Of a stretch of 60,096 bases of DNA, positions 21,158 to 31,761 are shown one piece after another. The stretch covers positions 66,801 through 126,896 of the forward strand of contig JBBHKE010000600.1 of assembly GCA_037447655.1 (NCBI GenBank), read 5' to 3'. A program made the translations under genes and the position numbers. Below the pieces are notes generated by a model. The model did no database searches. It saw only the letters and a program-made list of their open reading frames with translations, and was not told where the DNA came from. Source of the stretch: Zygnema cylindricum. Lineage: Eukaryota; Streptophyta; Zygnematophyceae; Zygnematales; Zygnemataceae. How positions within the stretch are numbered: position 1 is the stretch's first letter; each line of letters begins with the position of its first letter.

Positions 21158-22430
21158 ATCAGGCTTTCTTCCTGTCCACCTCTCATACGGAGTTTCCTCC
21201 TTATTTGCTGATTTACGACTCTATTTTTGATGAAATTAGCATAGTTCATAGACTCAGCCCAAAACTGCAGCCCTATCTTTTTGTCACTTAACATACTTCT
21301 GGACATATCTCCTAAAGTTCTATTCACTCTTTTTGCTACTCCATTTTGTTTCGGATTATAGGGAACAGTTTTCTCATGATGAATTCCTTCTTCTTTAAGA
21401 TATTCTTCAAATTCCCTTGAGGTGCATTTTTTCCCATTATCACTTCTTATCTCTTTTATTGAGGTTTCATATAGCTTTTCACTCCATACTTTATACTCTT
21501 TGAAACATCTTAATACCTCTGACTTATGTCTGAGAAAATATACCTTCGTGTATCTAGACCAATCATCTGTGATAGTTAACATCCATCTCTTCCCCCCATG
21601 TGAAGCATACCTAGCAGGTCCCCAAACATCAGTGTGAACTAGATCTAATACTTTCTCTCTCCTAAATGTGGTTGCCTTTGGAAATGGAAGTCTATGAATC
21701 TTCCCTTGGGCACATCCACTACAATCATCAAAGGTCTCATCATCTTCAAAAGTAATACCCTCCACTATTCCATTTTTCTTCATTTTCTTTAATCTATCTA
21801 GATGCACATGCCCCAACCTTTTATGCCAAAGCATCATCTCACTTGCACACGAGTAGAGAACACTCTTTTCATTGCAAAGTACAATTTTGAACATTCCTTG
21901 ACTGCCCTTCTCAACTATGAAATAAACCTCATTATCAAACCTTGCTGTGATGATTACTTTCCTAGTTCCTGTTTCAAACTCCTTTTCATCTAGGACAGCT
22001 GTTGAGACTAGGTTCTTGCTAAGCTGTGGAATGTAAAGAACGTCTAAGAGTGTTACAATAGAGGCCTTTCCATCAACTAGAACCTTCAAGTCAACAGTTC
22101 CAACTAGACTTGTGGTTTCTACTCTACCATCTCCGTACTCTATCTCAACTGTTGGGATCTTTCTCAGTTTAGTGAACCACCGCTTATCTTTGCACATATA
22201 CATTAAAGCCCCTGAGTCTATGATCCACCCATCCTTGGGTAGATCCCTCTTACCTCCGAAAGCTCACTTTTGTCTCCATGGAATGTCGACATGCTTCTCA
22301 GGGTTTTTCGGATTAAGGAGAAGCTCCTCAAGCTCCTCTTAAGGTTCAGTTTTTTCTTCCACTTCCTCATCAAGAACTTGAGTCAGGAAAGCCTTTTTCT
22401 TTCCTCCGTCCTTTGAGGTTCTTTGACCAT
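21145..22430 (-). pseudogene. Element 2 protease and integrase
   Basis: The best frame (22203-21145) begins MYMCKDKRWFTKLRK just after the protease DSG region and includes TLLDVLYIPQLSKNLVS (typical copia protease), the GAG_pre-integrase zinc-binding motif MLWHKRLGHVHLDRLKK with CSGCAQGK, LVHTDVWGPARYASHGG (first catalytic Asp intact), IRSDNGKKCTSREFEE (second Asp; normally SDNGGEY) and QNGVAKRVNR, where Lys replaces the catalytic Glu (usually QNGVGER or QNGVAER). The frame then shifts near 21190. Confidence 0.88.
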
Positions 22431-23450
22431 CTTTCAGTCAAAGATCTGCAAGTCTGACACAATCTGCCATATAGTGTCCCGGTTTCTTGCAGAAGTGCCA
22501 TAATCCTCCTCGAGAAGTTCCTCTCCCCTGTCTATCAAATCTGCCACCTCATTGTCCTCTTCAACCAAAGTTTCGATAGGGATCTTCCCTCTCTCCTCAT
22601 CACGCTTCCGCCAATCAGCTCCTGTAGACAATGCTTGAACACTTCAACTTCCTCTCCTAAGCTCTGTGGTGCTTTCTTTCACTTAAATCATTCCCACAGT
22701 GTCATCCCAATTCCAATTGCTATCTCCTATGTCCTGCAATCGGTTAATGATATTCTCATACTCTTCAAGTAGTTTCATCATTAATATGTTCACTCTTTGT
22801 CTCTCAGACCATGAGTTACCTGCACGTTCTAACTCTCCAAATAATGCCCCTAAATCATTGCAATAAATATCCATACTTCCTCCCTTATAAGTATAAGTTG
22901 CAATCTTATTTTCTGCCAACTATTGCTGCTGCAATGATCCACTCTTATATTTGTTACCTAGTGATATCCAAATCTGAGATGAAGTTTTGACATGCATAAG
23001 GGGAATGGCAATGCCCTTTGCTACACTTTTAAGAATTAAGAGCTTAGCAACCTTGTCTTTGTAGTTCCACTTTTCATACTCTTATCTTTCGGTCTGAACC
23101 CTTATCGCTGTTGTTGGTGGTGCTGCTGCCGATATCGCCTTCGGCAATGGTGTCACTTGAGTTGCAACTCCTCCCTTTTCTCCTTCCATGACAATCTCCT
23201 CTCCTTCCTCATCTTCATCCTCGGTGATGGTGGCAGCTCTTCTACCAACTGTAGAGGCAGAGGTGCCAGAAAACCGTGTCCCTCTAAACGAAGGTGGAGG
23301 TGGGCATCGAATTTGTCCAGACACTATGCCCCATAGATGCTTCTCAAATATTTCTCCCTACATCATCATTTCCCAATATCTAAAGGCTGATCCATCAAAT
23401 ATGGGCACCCTAGATGGTGGGCCTATAACCTGAAATTCTGTGGTCTCCAT
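22431..23450 (-). pseudogene. Element 2 gag
   Basis: The start codon (23450-23448) lies 20 nt inside the LTR and the frame passes through the primer site (METTEFQVIGPPSRVPIFDG). Stops then split it into the pieces 23324-23082, 22919-22683 and 22631-22434, all in one phase. They include SGQIRCPPPPSFRGTRF, KIATYTYKGGSMDIYCND and MKLLEEYENIINRLQDIGDS. The zinc knuckle region is out of frame after about 22560. Confidence 0.85.
23416..23430 (-). promoter_or_regulatory. Primer-binding site, element 2
   Basis: In element sense GGTTATAGGCCCACC immediately after the LTR, matching the anticodon arm complement of initiator tRNA-Met at 14 of 15 positions. Confidence 0.85.
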
Positions 23451-24317
23451 TGACCCACAGAATGAGCATCCTATGCAAAGCCTCTAGGATAATATTTGCC
23501 CCTTCCACTTCCCCACTGAATAAGCGCCGCCCAGGAACAAAAGTATTATGACGACCCTCACCCCTGTGAGGACAAGACTCCCATGAGTCAAACGCAAAAA
23601 GAATCACTGAATTTGCTCCCCTGAGCAGTAAGTTATGGCTGGTCAAAGATGACCTTTATAGATACAAGCTCTCTTAGAGAGAGAGGTACCTAAATATTAC
23701 TAAGTCTCGGTCTGCCTACTCACGACTACCAACTGCTAAACCATAGTCCAATAGGAACACTATATAGTACAAGAAGGTACAATGGGCGATGTACTTATTG
23801 TACGACCATTGTACGAGAAGGTCTACAAGGTGACACCTGTCAAATCGGAAGCCATGGTTCCTCCTCCCATCTTCTCCGGCATCAAATAATGTGGCGCCAC
23901 GTGGCACCGCGTGACACTATCTCCGTATGCCGCCAAAAGCTCACTTCGTGTGGCGGCTATAATGCCGGCCGTCCGATCAAAACATATTTTACACGGTTCA
24001 GATTCGCGTACATGCAGGAATTGCTCCTTTTGGTTAGTCTGCTGTTAATTAGCTGTTGCATTAATGTTTAGATATTTATAAAACCCGTCAGGTGTATCGT
24101 TTCGTTACGCCTTAATGGTTAAGGCGTTAGCCTATAGAGATTTAGAGGGTAGAGGTTAAAATCTAGACTTAGGTATATTTTAGTAAATTAGCCTTTACTT
24201 CAAAAATTGCCACTTTCTAAATATGGCAGCTGCCATGGCACGCCTCTGATCCTCACTCTCTTTCTTTAAAGCAAAACTAAAATAGGGAAGTGAACTATTA
24301 ATTACCTCTTTTCAACA
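23431..24317 (-). repeat. Element 2 5' LTR
   Basis: Matches 18111-19000. In element sense TGTTGAAAAGAGG starts at 24317, and the leader hairpin is GACTC-CCAT-GAGTC at 23576-23589. The antisense tRNA-like module is at 24099-24180. Its 5' terminus abuts an inverted family-2 LTR. Confidence 0.9.
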
Positions 24318-25003
24318 CGATACACGTATGCGGTTCAATAACACATTACAAATTAACGTGAGGTCATTTTCACCTAAACAAACCAAAGTTGACCAAACGA
24401 CACATATAGACAAAGGGCGCTCGCGGACGCGAATCTTACTGTTTAAAATACCTGATCGGACGAACATCGTCGCCTCCGCCAAACCCGAAGGAATCTTTGG
24501 CGGCTTTCGAACATAGCGGCGCGCTGTGCCACGTGGCGTCACGTCATTGGACGTTGGAAAAGATGGGAGGAGGGACGATGGCTCCCAAGTTGACAAGTGT
24601 CAACCAAAAGGTCATGTTGTATAATGGCCCTACAAGAAGTAGAATCGGCCACTGTACCTTCTTGTACTATACACTATTTTGATTGGTCTAGTGTACTAGT
24701 AGGTAGCTGTGAGTAGGAGTTTAGGAACTTAGCGTGTTTGAGGCGCCTCTCTCCAGGTGACCTTTTGTATTTATAGGCCATCTTTGGCCAGCCATAACTT
24801 ACTTCTCAGGGGAGCAAATTCAGTGATTCTTTTTGCGTTTGACTCAAGGTAGTCTTGTCCTCACAGGGGTGAGGGTGGTCATAATATTTGTGTGCCTGGA
24901 AGGCACTTAGTCAGGGGGAAAGTGAAAGGGGAAAATATTATCCTAGAGGCTTTACATAGGCTGCTCATTCTGTGGGTTAATAGAGACCACAAAATGTAAA
25001 ACC
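24318..25003 (+). mobile_element. Truncated family-2 LTR, inverted relative to element 2
   Basis: From CGATACAC the sequence follows the family-2 LTR in plus orientation, beginning just after its tRNA-like module. It continues through CACGTGGCGTC, GAAAAGATGGGAGGAGG, GTACCTTCTTGTAC, a GTATTTATAGG TATA region and the GACTCAAGGTAGTC hairpin, to GGTTAATAGAGACCACAAAATG. The first ~210 bp are missing and no internal sequence follows, so it is a truncated solo LTR. Confidence 0.85.
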
Positions 25004-26387
25004 TGTTCTCAGATGTTCAAGCGTCGAACTTGTGAACATAGACTATCGCGGCTACATCTAAATTAGTGTTAGATAAATTAGCGTTAGTTTTTCACTTTTT
25101 GTTGGCGTTAGGCCTTTAACCCAAAATAGAGTTTAGCTTTAATAACGATTCACAATGTACGTTCAAAAGAAAGAAAGAATTTATTATGATGGCCTTTTCA
25201 CAAGTCCGAGCTTTAGATAGGGTTATTTGAGTTGAAAACCGTGTCCTTAAAATATGAGCTAAAATACAAAGTAAGTTCGCTAAGTTAAATTTACATGGAG
25301 ACATAACCTAAATATGATGGTTTTGTTTTGACGAGAAATAAAATCTCGTGACGTTTGACTCTTTTACGGGTACTATTTTGAAGTAAAATATGTAAGCGAC
25401 CGACATATAGTGGTGTATCGGTGGCCTATTATAGCGTTATTAATCTCTCGACGCATTTTTTTTTATTCTTTTAACTCCATTTGTACCCTAATTATTTTTA
25501 CAATTAAGGGTGTGGCCCCATGTGGCTAAGTTCGGGTTTTTTTTGTCGTTTTCCTTTATAACTTAGCGCCGTACTTCCTAAGTTGTGACTGTATAAAGAA
25601 ATCGCAAATTTGAAAAGTACAATTTGCGTGATTCTCGAACTTAGGATGTACAACAATTTGTCGTCTTGTGTTTTTTTGACCCATTGTCACGTTATCTTCA
25701 AACTTATTATAAACCACATCGGCAATGTGTTTTAAGCTAAGTAAAACTGATTACACCAATTGAAAAACAAATTCCCATGTGTGAAAAGTTTTCAAAAGTT
25801 TTTGACGGCTGAAAAAAATACAGGTTTGTTCGTTTTTGTCCGCATGCACCTTGTTCGGTTTTTTGTTTTGAAGGGGTCTCGATGGTGCAGTGTCATTTCA
25901 CGTGAAGGTGAAAAATTTGCGAAGGTGAAAAATCTGCGAAGTCATGGCGACCGACCCTACAAAGTCATGAAGGTCGTCCTTGCGAAGTCATGGCGGCCGG
26001 GCAGGAGAGGTTTACGCAAAGGCATATTGTACAGCCACGATTGTAAGGCTGTACGTCTACGGTGTCAGGCAATGACATGCGACATGCCAAATCGTTTAAA
26101 AAATTACGACATATCTTGCGACAATTCAAAAAGTTTCGAAAAATACGGTGCGATATGACAGATTGTACACGTGCAGCCGTCACGGGCGTTGTCGACGTAT
26201 ACAATCGTCACAAACTTAAGTGACATTTTCGAGTTAACACATAGAGACACCCGAAATCCGGGATCGCCGGATCCGCGCTAAAATACAAAGCAAGTTCGCT
26301 AAGTTACAATTACATGGGGCAGTACCCTACGTAATTTTCTTAACGCTATTAGGTTTAAAGACCTAAATCCAAAAAAACTTCAACACT
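25004..26387. other. AT-rich stretch without a supported gene
   Basis: Contains MITE-end-like motifs (TAATAACGATTCACAATGTA near 25138; GTGTATCGGTGG near 25413), TAAATTTACATGG/TACAATTACATGGGG repeats (25285 and 26305) and a 132-codon open frame (25760-26158) with short internal direct repeats (GAAGGTGAAAAAT, GCGAAGTCATGGCG). The open frame resembles no family and is not annotated. Confidence 0.5.
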
Positions 26388-26460
26388 ACACCGTGTATCG
26401 CTATTATTGTTAATGTTAAAATTGCCACTTAAAACATCTTTCATCCGTACACGTTTGTCG
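26388..26460. mobile_element. Left-half MITE fragment
   Basis: CTACACCGTGTATCGCTATTA followed by GCCACTTAAAACATCTTTC and CCGTACACG, matching the left arm of the MITEs at 3178-3387 and 54797-55006. The right arm is absent. Confidence 0.7.
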
Positions 26461-26680
26461 GATTACGTACTTTGGGTACTTCCACATGTACGCGATACTC
26501 TGAAAAAATACTTTGGACTGCAGTGAAGTGTTCCGTACTACTTAGGTAACTCCGAAATGTGATGGTTGCAGACGTACGTACAACTTTGAGACGGTTAGTG
26601 ACGACTACGAAACTTTCGACAATCGGGTAACGCCAACAAAAACAACGACGCTTGTAGATGTATAATTTTTTGTAATTTTG

Positions 26681-26945
26681 TGACATGGTAAACGTTTAGG
26701 GTTTTGTGACATTTTGACGCCATGCTAACTTGTGACAACATCGACGTCACAAAATTCAAGAACTTTCTACCATGGCTATCCGATTTCGTTTTTCCGACTT
26801 TTCTCACTCGACTTGCCATAAAAATATACATAAAGGTAGCCAAAAGAATTATTTTTTAATTATCTTTCATTTCATACCAGTATTCTCGTGCCTCATTCTA
26901 AAAAGTGAGAGATAAAAGCGATAGTGTAAAAGGGAGAGGGGAGAG
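26681..26945. repeat. Dispersed repeat, copy A
   Basis: Aligns collinearly with 53908-54165: GACATGGTAAACGTTTAGGG, GTGACATTTTGACG, GACGTCACAAA, ACTTGCCATAAAAATAT, CTTTCATTTCATACCA and GTGTAAAAGGGAGAGG. No coding frame is shared. Neighbouring GACGGTTAGTGACG words are also shared, so the unit may be longer. Confidence 0.75.
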
Positions 26946-27440
26946 GCGACGACGGCTTAAAATTTTGCAAAGGACCCATGAATGAAAGTGGAGGTCCGAG
27001 ACCCTGCATATGCCCACTGCTGACCCCCCCCCATCCTTCCCATAGATATGCATGCAAAGATAGGAGAAACACCGGGACCGGGAGTAAGAACAATTGCATG
27101 GGAAGGCAAAAAGATCTCCCCTCCCCTTTCCTTTCCCATAAGGCCGGGAAAAGGGATTTGGGTTCTCGGAAATCGGGTCGGTCCTCGAATTTACTTATCC
27201 ACTGGAAGTCTATAGCATTTGTTTCTTCAAAAACCACTGTTTCGATACAAGGAAGTGGCCTTTTTACTTCGGGGAGCCCACGCCAAAGTAAAACAAACTA
27301 CAAGCGAATACACAAATGCACTACCAGGTTGACATATATAAATAAATAGGAATGGTTGTTTCAGATTTAACAATATCACCTTGACCACAAAAATAAAATA
27401 TAAGATGGAAGATATAAAAGACGGCGAAGCAAGCTTAACA
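26946..27440. other. Spacer or possible intron, no supported gene
   Basis: A purine/pyrimidine-rich patch (27010-27150) and short open frames on both strands. Nothing recognised. Confidence 0.4.
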
Positions 27441-27880
27441 TACCCCGGAAATTTACGATGACAAAGAGACAAGGGCGAACTCTCTCCCGATGGTTGTGTA
27501 AATAGGTATGGTACTCCTTCAACCCCTAGTGTCCGCAATTCGGAACCGACCAGACTCTTCTCAGTTTCAAGCAACGAAAAATCCAAATATCACCCAAAAG
27601 GGAGGATAGTGCCAACTACCAGCCTGAACTATGATTCCCACAATAGACAGATCCAAAACAAAGATGGCAATAAAGTCAAACAAAATAAAGATCCTTCCCA
27701 AAAGAAAGTTTGTTGGATTTTTTGAGGGTTTTCACAAGAGACAGTACTGAAAAGCAACCTGTCTCCTTCGGCCCCAAGTGCCTTATACAGCAAAAGCTTG
27801 TCCAGTTCAGGTCCAAAAGTCAAACTTACGCTATTAGCCAATGAGCGGCCAGCAACGTCAACCGAACTGACATAAGACAA
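27441..27880 (-). CDS. Possible host-gene exons (unrecognised)
   Basis: The minus strand has balanced coding-like composition in SLTFGPELDKLLLYKALGAE (about 27834-27775) and in LVGSELRTLGVEGVPYLFTQ (about 27545-27486), which resemble each other slightly (ELxxL...LGxEG). The second runs to HRKFPG followed by GTATGTTAAG, a good splice donor. Both lie in otherwise uninterrupted frames of 83 and 119 codons. No domain is recognised, and acceptors and partner exons were not secured. It may be a host gene, an unknown repeat or chance. Confidence 0.22.
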
Positions 27881-28094
27881 AATAATGTGTACTACACTTG
27901 GGGCAAAAAGTTAGACCTCTGACTACGGCTAGATCCGCGGCCGAAAGTTATTATTTGTTCCATAGGTTTTAAGACAAAGTACTAAAAGGACACGGAAGTG
28001 CCAAGCTTTGACTTAATGTAATAAATTTACCAGTGGTCAACTGGACCTGAACTAAATTGCTACAGACAGCTAACAGCTTAATCTAGATTATAGT
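27881..28094. other. Spacer beside truncated LTR
   Basis: No gene or repeat recognised. Confidence 0.4.
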
Positions 28095-29854
28095 CCGAAA
28101 GTTTGCAGCCACCGTGGCAGACAAAAACTCTGACCGACTACACTCCTGTGTAGCTTGGACTCCCGTGAGTCCGCAGCAAAAAGAATCACTGAAAATGGTC
28201 AAGTAAATTGATAGTTATGACTGGCCAAGGTTTGCCATTTATATAGAGTGCTCTCTGGGAGAGGCAGCTGCCTACCCAAAATTTTCTAAGTCCTATTCCC
28301 TCTCTAAAACTCTATCTACTGAAGTAGGGCACCAATCAAATTACTGTGTCGTACAGAAAAGTACAGGTGCCGGTGTACTTTATGTACGGCCATTGTACGA
28401 CATGGCCAAAATGTCGACACGTGTCAAATCAGGATTAGTTCCTGTAATCTGCGGAATTCCCGTAGTCCAATGTTATCACGCCACGTGTCATCTGATGTGG
28501 CAAAGAACGTAAAACGCCAAAAATGCCTTTTCCGTGATCGCGACGCCTATCGTGGCTGTCCGATCAAAACCGACTATAATCCTAGCCGCTGAAATTCGAC
28601 GCGCGGTATTTGTTTCGCTATCGAAACAAATGCGCGGTATTTGTTTTGCTATCGAAACAAATGCGCGGTATCCGTTCTGTCCACATACCGTACTTCGTAC
28701 TAAATCAAACTGTATCTATGTACTAAGTATCTATTTGTCGTTAAACGGATTAATCTACATATGACGATTTATATATTTATCAAACCCTATATATCGTAAT
28801 ATCTGTCTTAGACTTAACGGCTAGAGCTAACGTCTAACGTGGATTAACGGACGGCAGGTATCAGGATCAATTCCTAGGTCTGTCAACTAACTTTTGCTAA
28901 GTCTACCTAATTCACCCCCTGTCTTCTCTAGAGAGCCTAGGCAGCCATGGCTCTAGCTCCCTATCCAGCCTTTAGTGACTACAACAAGTGTGGGGGCTTG
29001 GATAGGGGAGTTAGAGGCAGACTGCCTCAGCTCTTTTTCTATCCTAATACAGACCTAAAAAATACTCAAATATCAACAAAACTCCCTAATATTGAGGTAT
29101 GGACCAATCGCAGTACTGTAAATTACATAAAGGTATACGTGCCGGTGTACCTTTTGTACGACCATCGTACGACATGGCCAAAAAATTGACACATGCCATA
29201 TCCATATTCATTCCTTTAATCCTTGGAGATGTCGCAAGCCAATGTGGTCGTGCCACGTGTCAACTGACGTGGCGATGACCGCAAACCTCGAAAAACCTAT
29301 TCCGCGATCTCGGCATCTACCGCGGCCTTCCGATCAGATCCGGCTTTCAATTATAGCCGTTGAAAATTGATGCGCGATATTTGTTTCGCTGTCGAAACAA
29401 ATGTGCGGTATCCGTTTCGTCACCATATCGTACTCCGTACTATATAAAACTGTATCTATGCACTACGTACATATTTCGTGTTAAACGAATTAGTCTATGT
29501 GTAACTATTTAAATATTTATCAAACCTTAGATATTTTATAACTGGTCTAAGACTTAATTGACAAAGCCAATGGGTAATTTGACGGACTGCAAGTACGCAG
29601 ACTAAATCCTGGGCCAGTCAATCTTTTTGGTAAATCTTCCTAGATACTGCTACCTGTCTCTTTAGACAGCTTAGGCAGCCATGACTTTAGCTTCCTCTCT
29701 TTAGCCTTCAGTAACTACGGCAAGTGTGGGGATTAGAGAGAGGAGTTAGAGGCAAACTGCCTCCGCTTCTTTTCTATTTAAGCCTAGAAAAATATCCAAA
29801 GAAAAACATTATTTTCTACACGATACAGACGTAGAAAATACATACATTTCAACA
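28095..29854 (-). mobile_element. Internally deleted family-1 copia: partial LTR, tract, LTR
   Basis: In minus sense a family-1 LTR starts TGTTGAAATG at 29854 and runs to the GATTGG region near 29095, where it breaks. A short stretch with AATATTAGGGAG (polypurine-like) follows, then a second LTR start TGTTGATATT at 29078. That LTR continues through the tRNA-like module, a tandemly repeated TTTGTTTCG/CGAAACAAA palindrome, TATAT and the GGACTC-ACGG-GAGTCC hairpin, to about 28095. The simplest reading is loss of everything between U3 of the 5' LTR and the 3' polypurine tract. Confidence 0.75.
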
Positions 29855-29887
29855 CAAGTTCGCGCAATAACTTTTCATCTTTAGTAC

Positions 29888-30713
29888 TATTGTAAAGAGG
29901 TAATTAATAGTTCACTTTTCTATTTTAGTTAGACTCTAAAGAGAGAGAGAGAGAATGAAAGACACGCTATGGCTGCCGCCTTATTCAGAAGGTGGCAGAC
30001 TGAAGTAGAGGGCATTTTACCAAAATGATCACCTTGCGTGGATTTGAACCTTTGTCCTGTGGAATTGGATTCGCCTGACTCCATATCCAGTATGTCGTTG
30101 AAGAAACGATACACTCATCAGGTTTGATAGATACTTAAATTATGACACAACAACTAATTCACACATGACGAGGCGCATGTGAAACAATTCATGCACGGAC
30201 GCGAATCTGAACCGTGTAAATATAATTGATCGGACGGTCGTTGTTGCAGCTGCCACCCGGAATGAGCTTTTGGCGGCCTTTGGAGATAGCTTAACGTGGT
30301 GCCACGTGGCGCCTTATTATTGAATAACGGAGAAGATGGGAGGAGGAACCATTGCTCCCAATTTGACGGGCGTCACCTTGAAGGCCATGTTTTACAATGG
30401 TTCTACAATAAGTACATCGACCACAGTACCTTCTTGTACTATAAAGTGTTCCTATTGGACTAGGTTTTAGTAGTAGGTAGCCGTGAGTAGGCAGACTAGG
30501 ACTTAGTGATATTTAGGTACCTCTCTCTAAAAAAGCTTGTAACAATAAATGTCATCTTTGACCAGCCATAACTTACTACACAAGAGAGCAAATTCAATGA
30601 TTATTTTTGCATTTAGCTGAGGGGATTCGGATCCTAACAGGGGTAAGAGTGGTCAGAATACTTGTTTGCTAGGGTGGCACTTATTCATTGGGAAAGAGGA
30701 AGAGGCATACATT
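29888..30713 (+). repeat. Element 4 5' LTR, first part (family 2)
   Basis: TATTGTAAAGAGGTAATTAA onward matches the family-2 LTR start. It includes the antisense tRNA-like module (about 30027-30120, minus: GGTTCAAATCC B-box) and GTGCCACGTGGCGCC. It is interrupted by element 3 at ACATT; the last 65 bp resume at 37149-37213. The combined length, 891 bp, equals the element 2 LTRs. Confidence 0.88.
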
Positions 30714-31761
30714 TGTTGAAATAATTAGTTTTATTGTATTTTCTAGGTCTTAATTAGCGGAAAACATACAAAAGAAAATGTAGGCAGCATGCCTCCATCT
30801 CTTCTCTCTCGCCCCCATACTTGTTGTAGTCACTGAAAGAGAGAGAGAGAGCGATGGAGCCATGGCTGCCTCAGCTCCATGGGAAGGACTAAAGAGTGAC
30901 TTAAGTCACTCTCAACATAAGGTTGAGTCCGGCAAGACTCGAACCCTCGACCGGTAGAGCGCGGCGTAGCCTTTAGCTCTAACCAGTTTGTCGTAGAAGT
31001 CCGTTAGGAGATATAGGGTTTGATTAGTATTTAAACTATTATACTATACAGAAATCATTTAACTGAAAATGTTTACGGCGTGCATAGATACAGTTTGATA
31101 AAGTACGAAGTAATTACTAATTGAAACACATATCGCGCATTTTGTTTCGACATTGAAACAAATATCGCGCAAGTATTTATTACGGCTGAGATTACGTTTC
31201 GCCTCAAATCTGACGGCGCACATCATCGCCGAAATCTCGGATTGGAAACTTTGGCATTTAGTAACGTGGCATGACCTGGCGCCATGTGGAGAGACGACAT
31301 TTGGTCGCAGGAATTCCGAGGAACGTACGGACGAGTGGAAAATGGACACGCGTCCGCCTAATGGCCTTGTCGTACAGAGGCTGTACAGAAAGTACATCGG
31401 CAGTAGTACTTTCTGGTACTGTACAGTGTTCTGATTGGTTCGTACATGCAGTAGATAGGGGCTGTGAGAGGAACTAGGAAAAACTAGGACTTAGGAAAAA
31501 TGAGGAAAATAGTCCTCTCTCTCTCTCTTTGAGAGTTTGTATAAAATTGGCATCTTTGCCACCCTATAACTTATCGCCTGGTTGGGCGTTTTCAGAGGTT
31601 TCTTTTTCTACGGACTCAGGGGAGTCCCTACTTCACAGGGGTGCAGTCAGATTGTCTGCTTGTCTGCTTGGGTAGCAGTGATTGCCATTGAAAGTGGGTT
31701 CGTTATTAACTATCTAGAGGCTTCCTGTATTCAGTAGTCCAATGGAGGACACAAAATTGCA
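30714..31761 (+). repeat. Element 3 5' LTR (1,048 bp)
   Basis: Starts TGTTGAAATAATTAG and ends AAAATTGCA. It carries an antisense tRNA-like module (30920-31015), the TTTGTTTCG palindrome (31140-31163), six GTAC words in 31371-31422 followed by GATTGG, TATAAAA at 31540, a leader hairpin GGACTC-AGGG-GAGTCC (31612-31627) and the gag ATG at 31742, 20 nt before the LTR end. Confidence 0.95.
30920..31015 (-). other. Antisense tRNA-like module in family-3 LTR
   Basis: On the minus strand: CAAACTGGTTAGAGC (D-arm/A-box), AAAGGCTACGCC (loop region), then GGGTTCGAGTC (B-box), with T-stem-like flanks. The 3' LTR copy (36311-36405) has AACGGCTATGCC. Good Pol III box sequences, but the anticodon stem pairs only partly. 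Confidence 0.6.

Larger units (their letters stand above)
18111..24317 (-). mobile_element. Element 2: Ty1/copia (family 2), minus strand
   Basis: LTRs of 890 bp (18111-19000) and 887 bp (23431-24317) bracket a 4.4-kb interior with gag, protease, integrase, reverse transcriptase and RNase H remnants. The bases outside the ends (AAGCT at 18106-18110, CGATA at 24318-24322) do not match, so the original target duplication is lost. On the left the LTR abuts the gypsy pol remnant, and on the right an inverted LTR of the same family. Confidence 0.9.

Noticed and set aside
25760-26158. 132-codon open frame
   Set aside because: Contains short internal direct repeats and no recognisable protein features.
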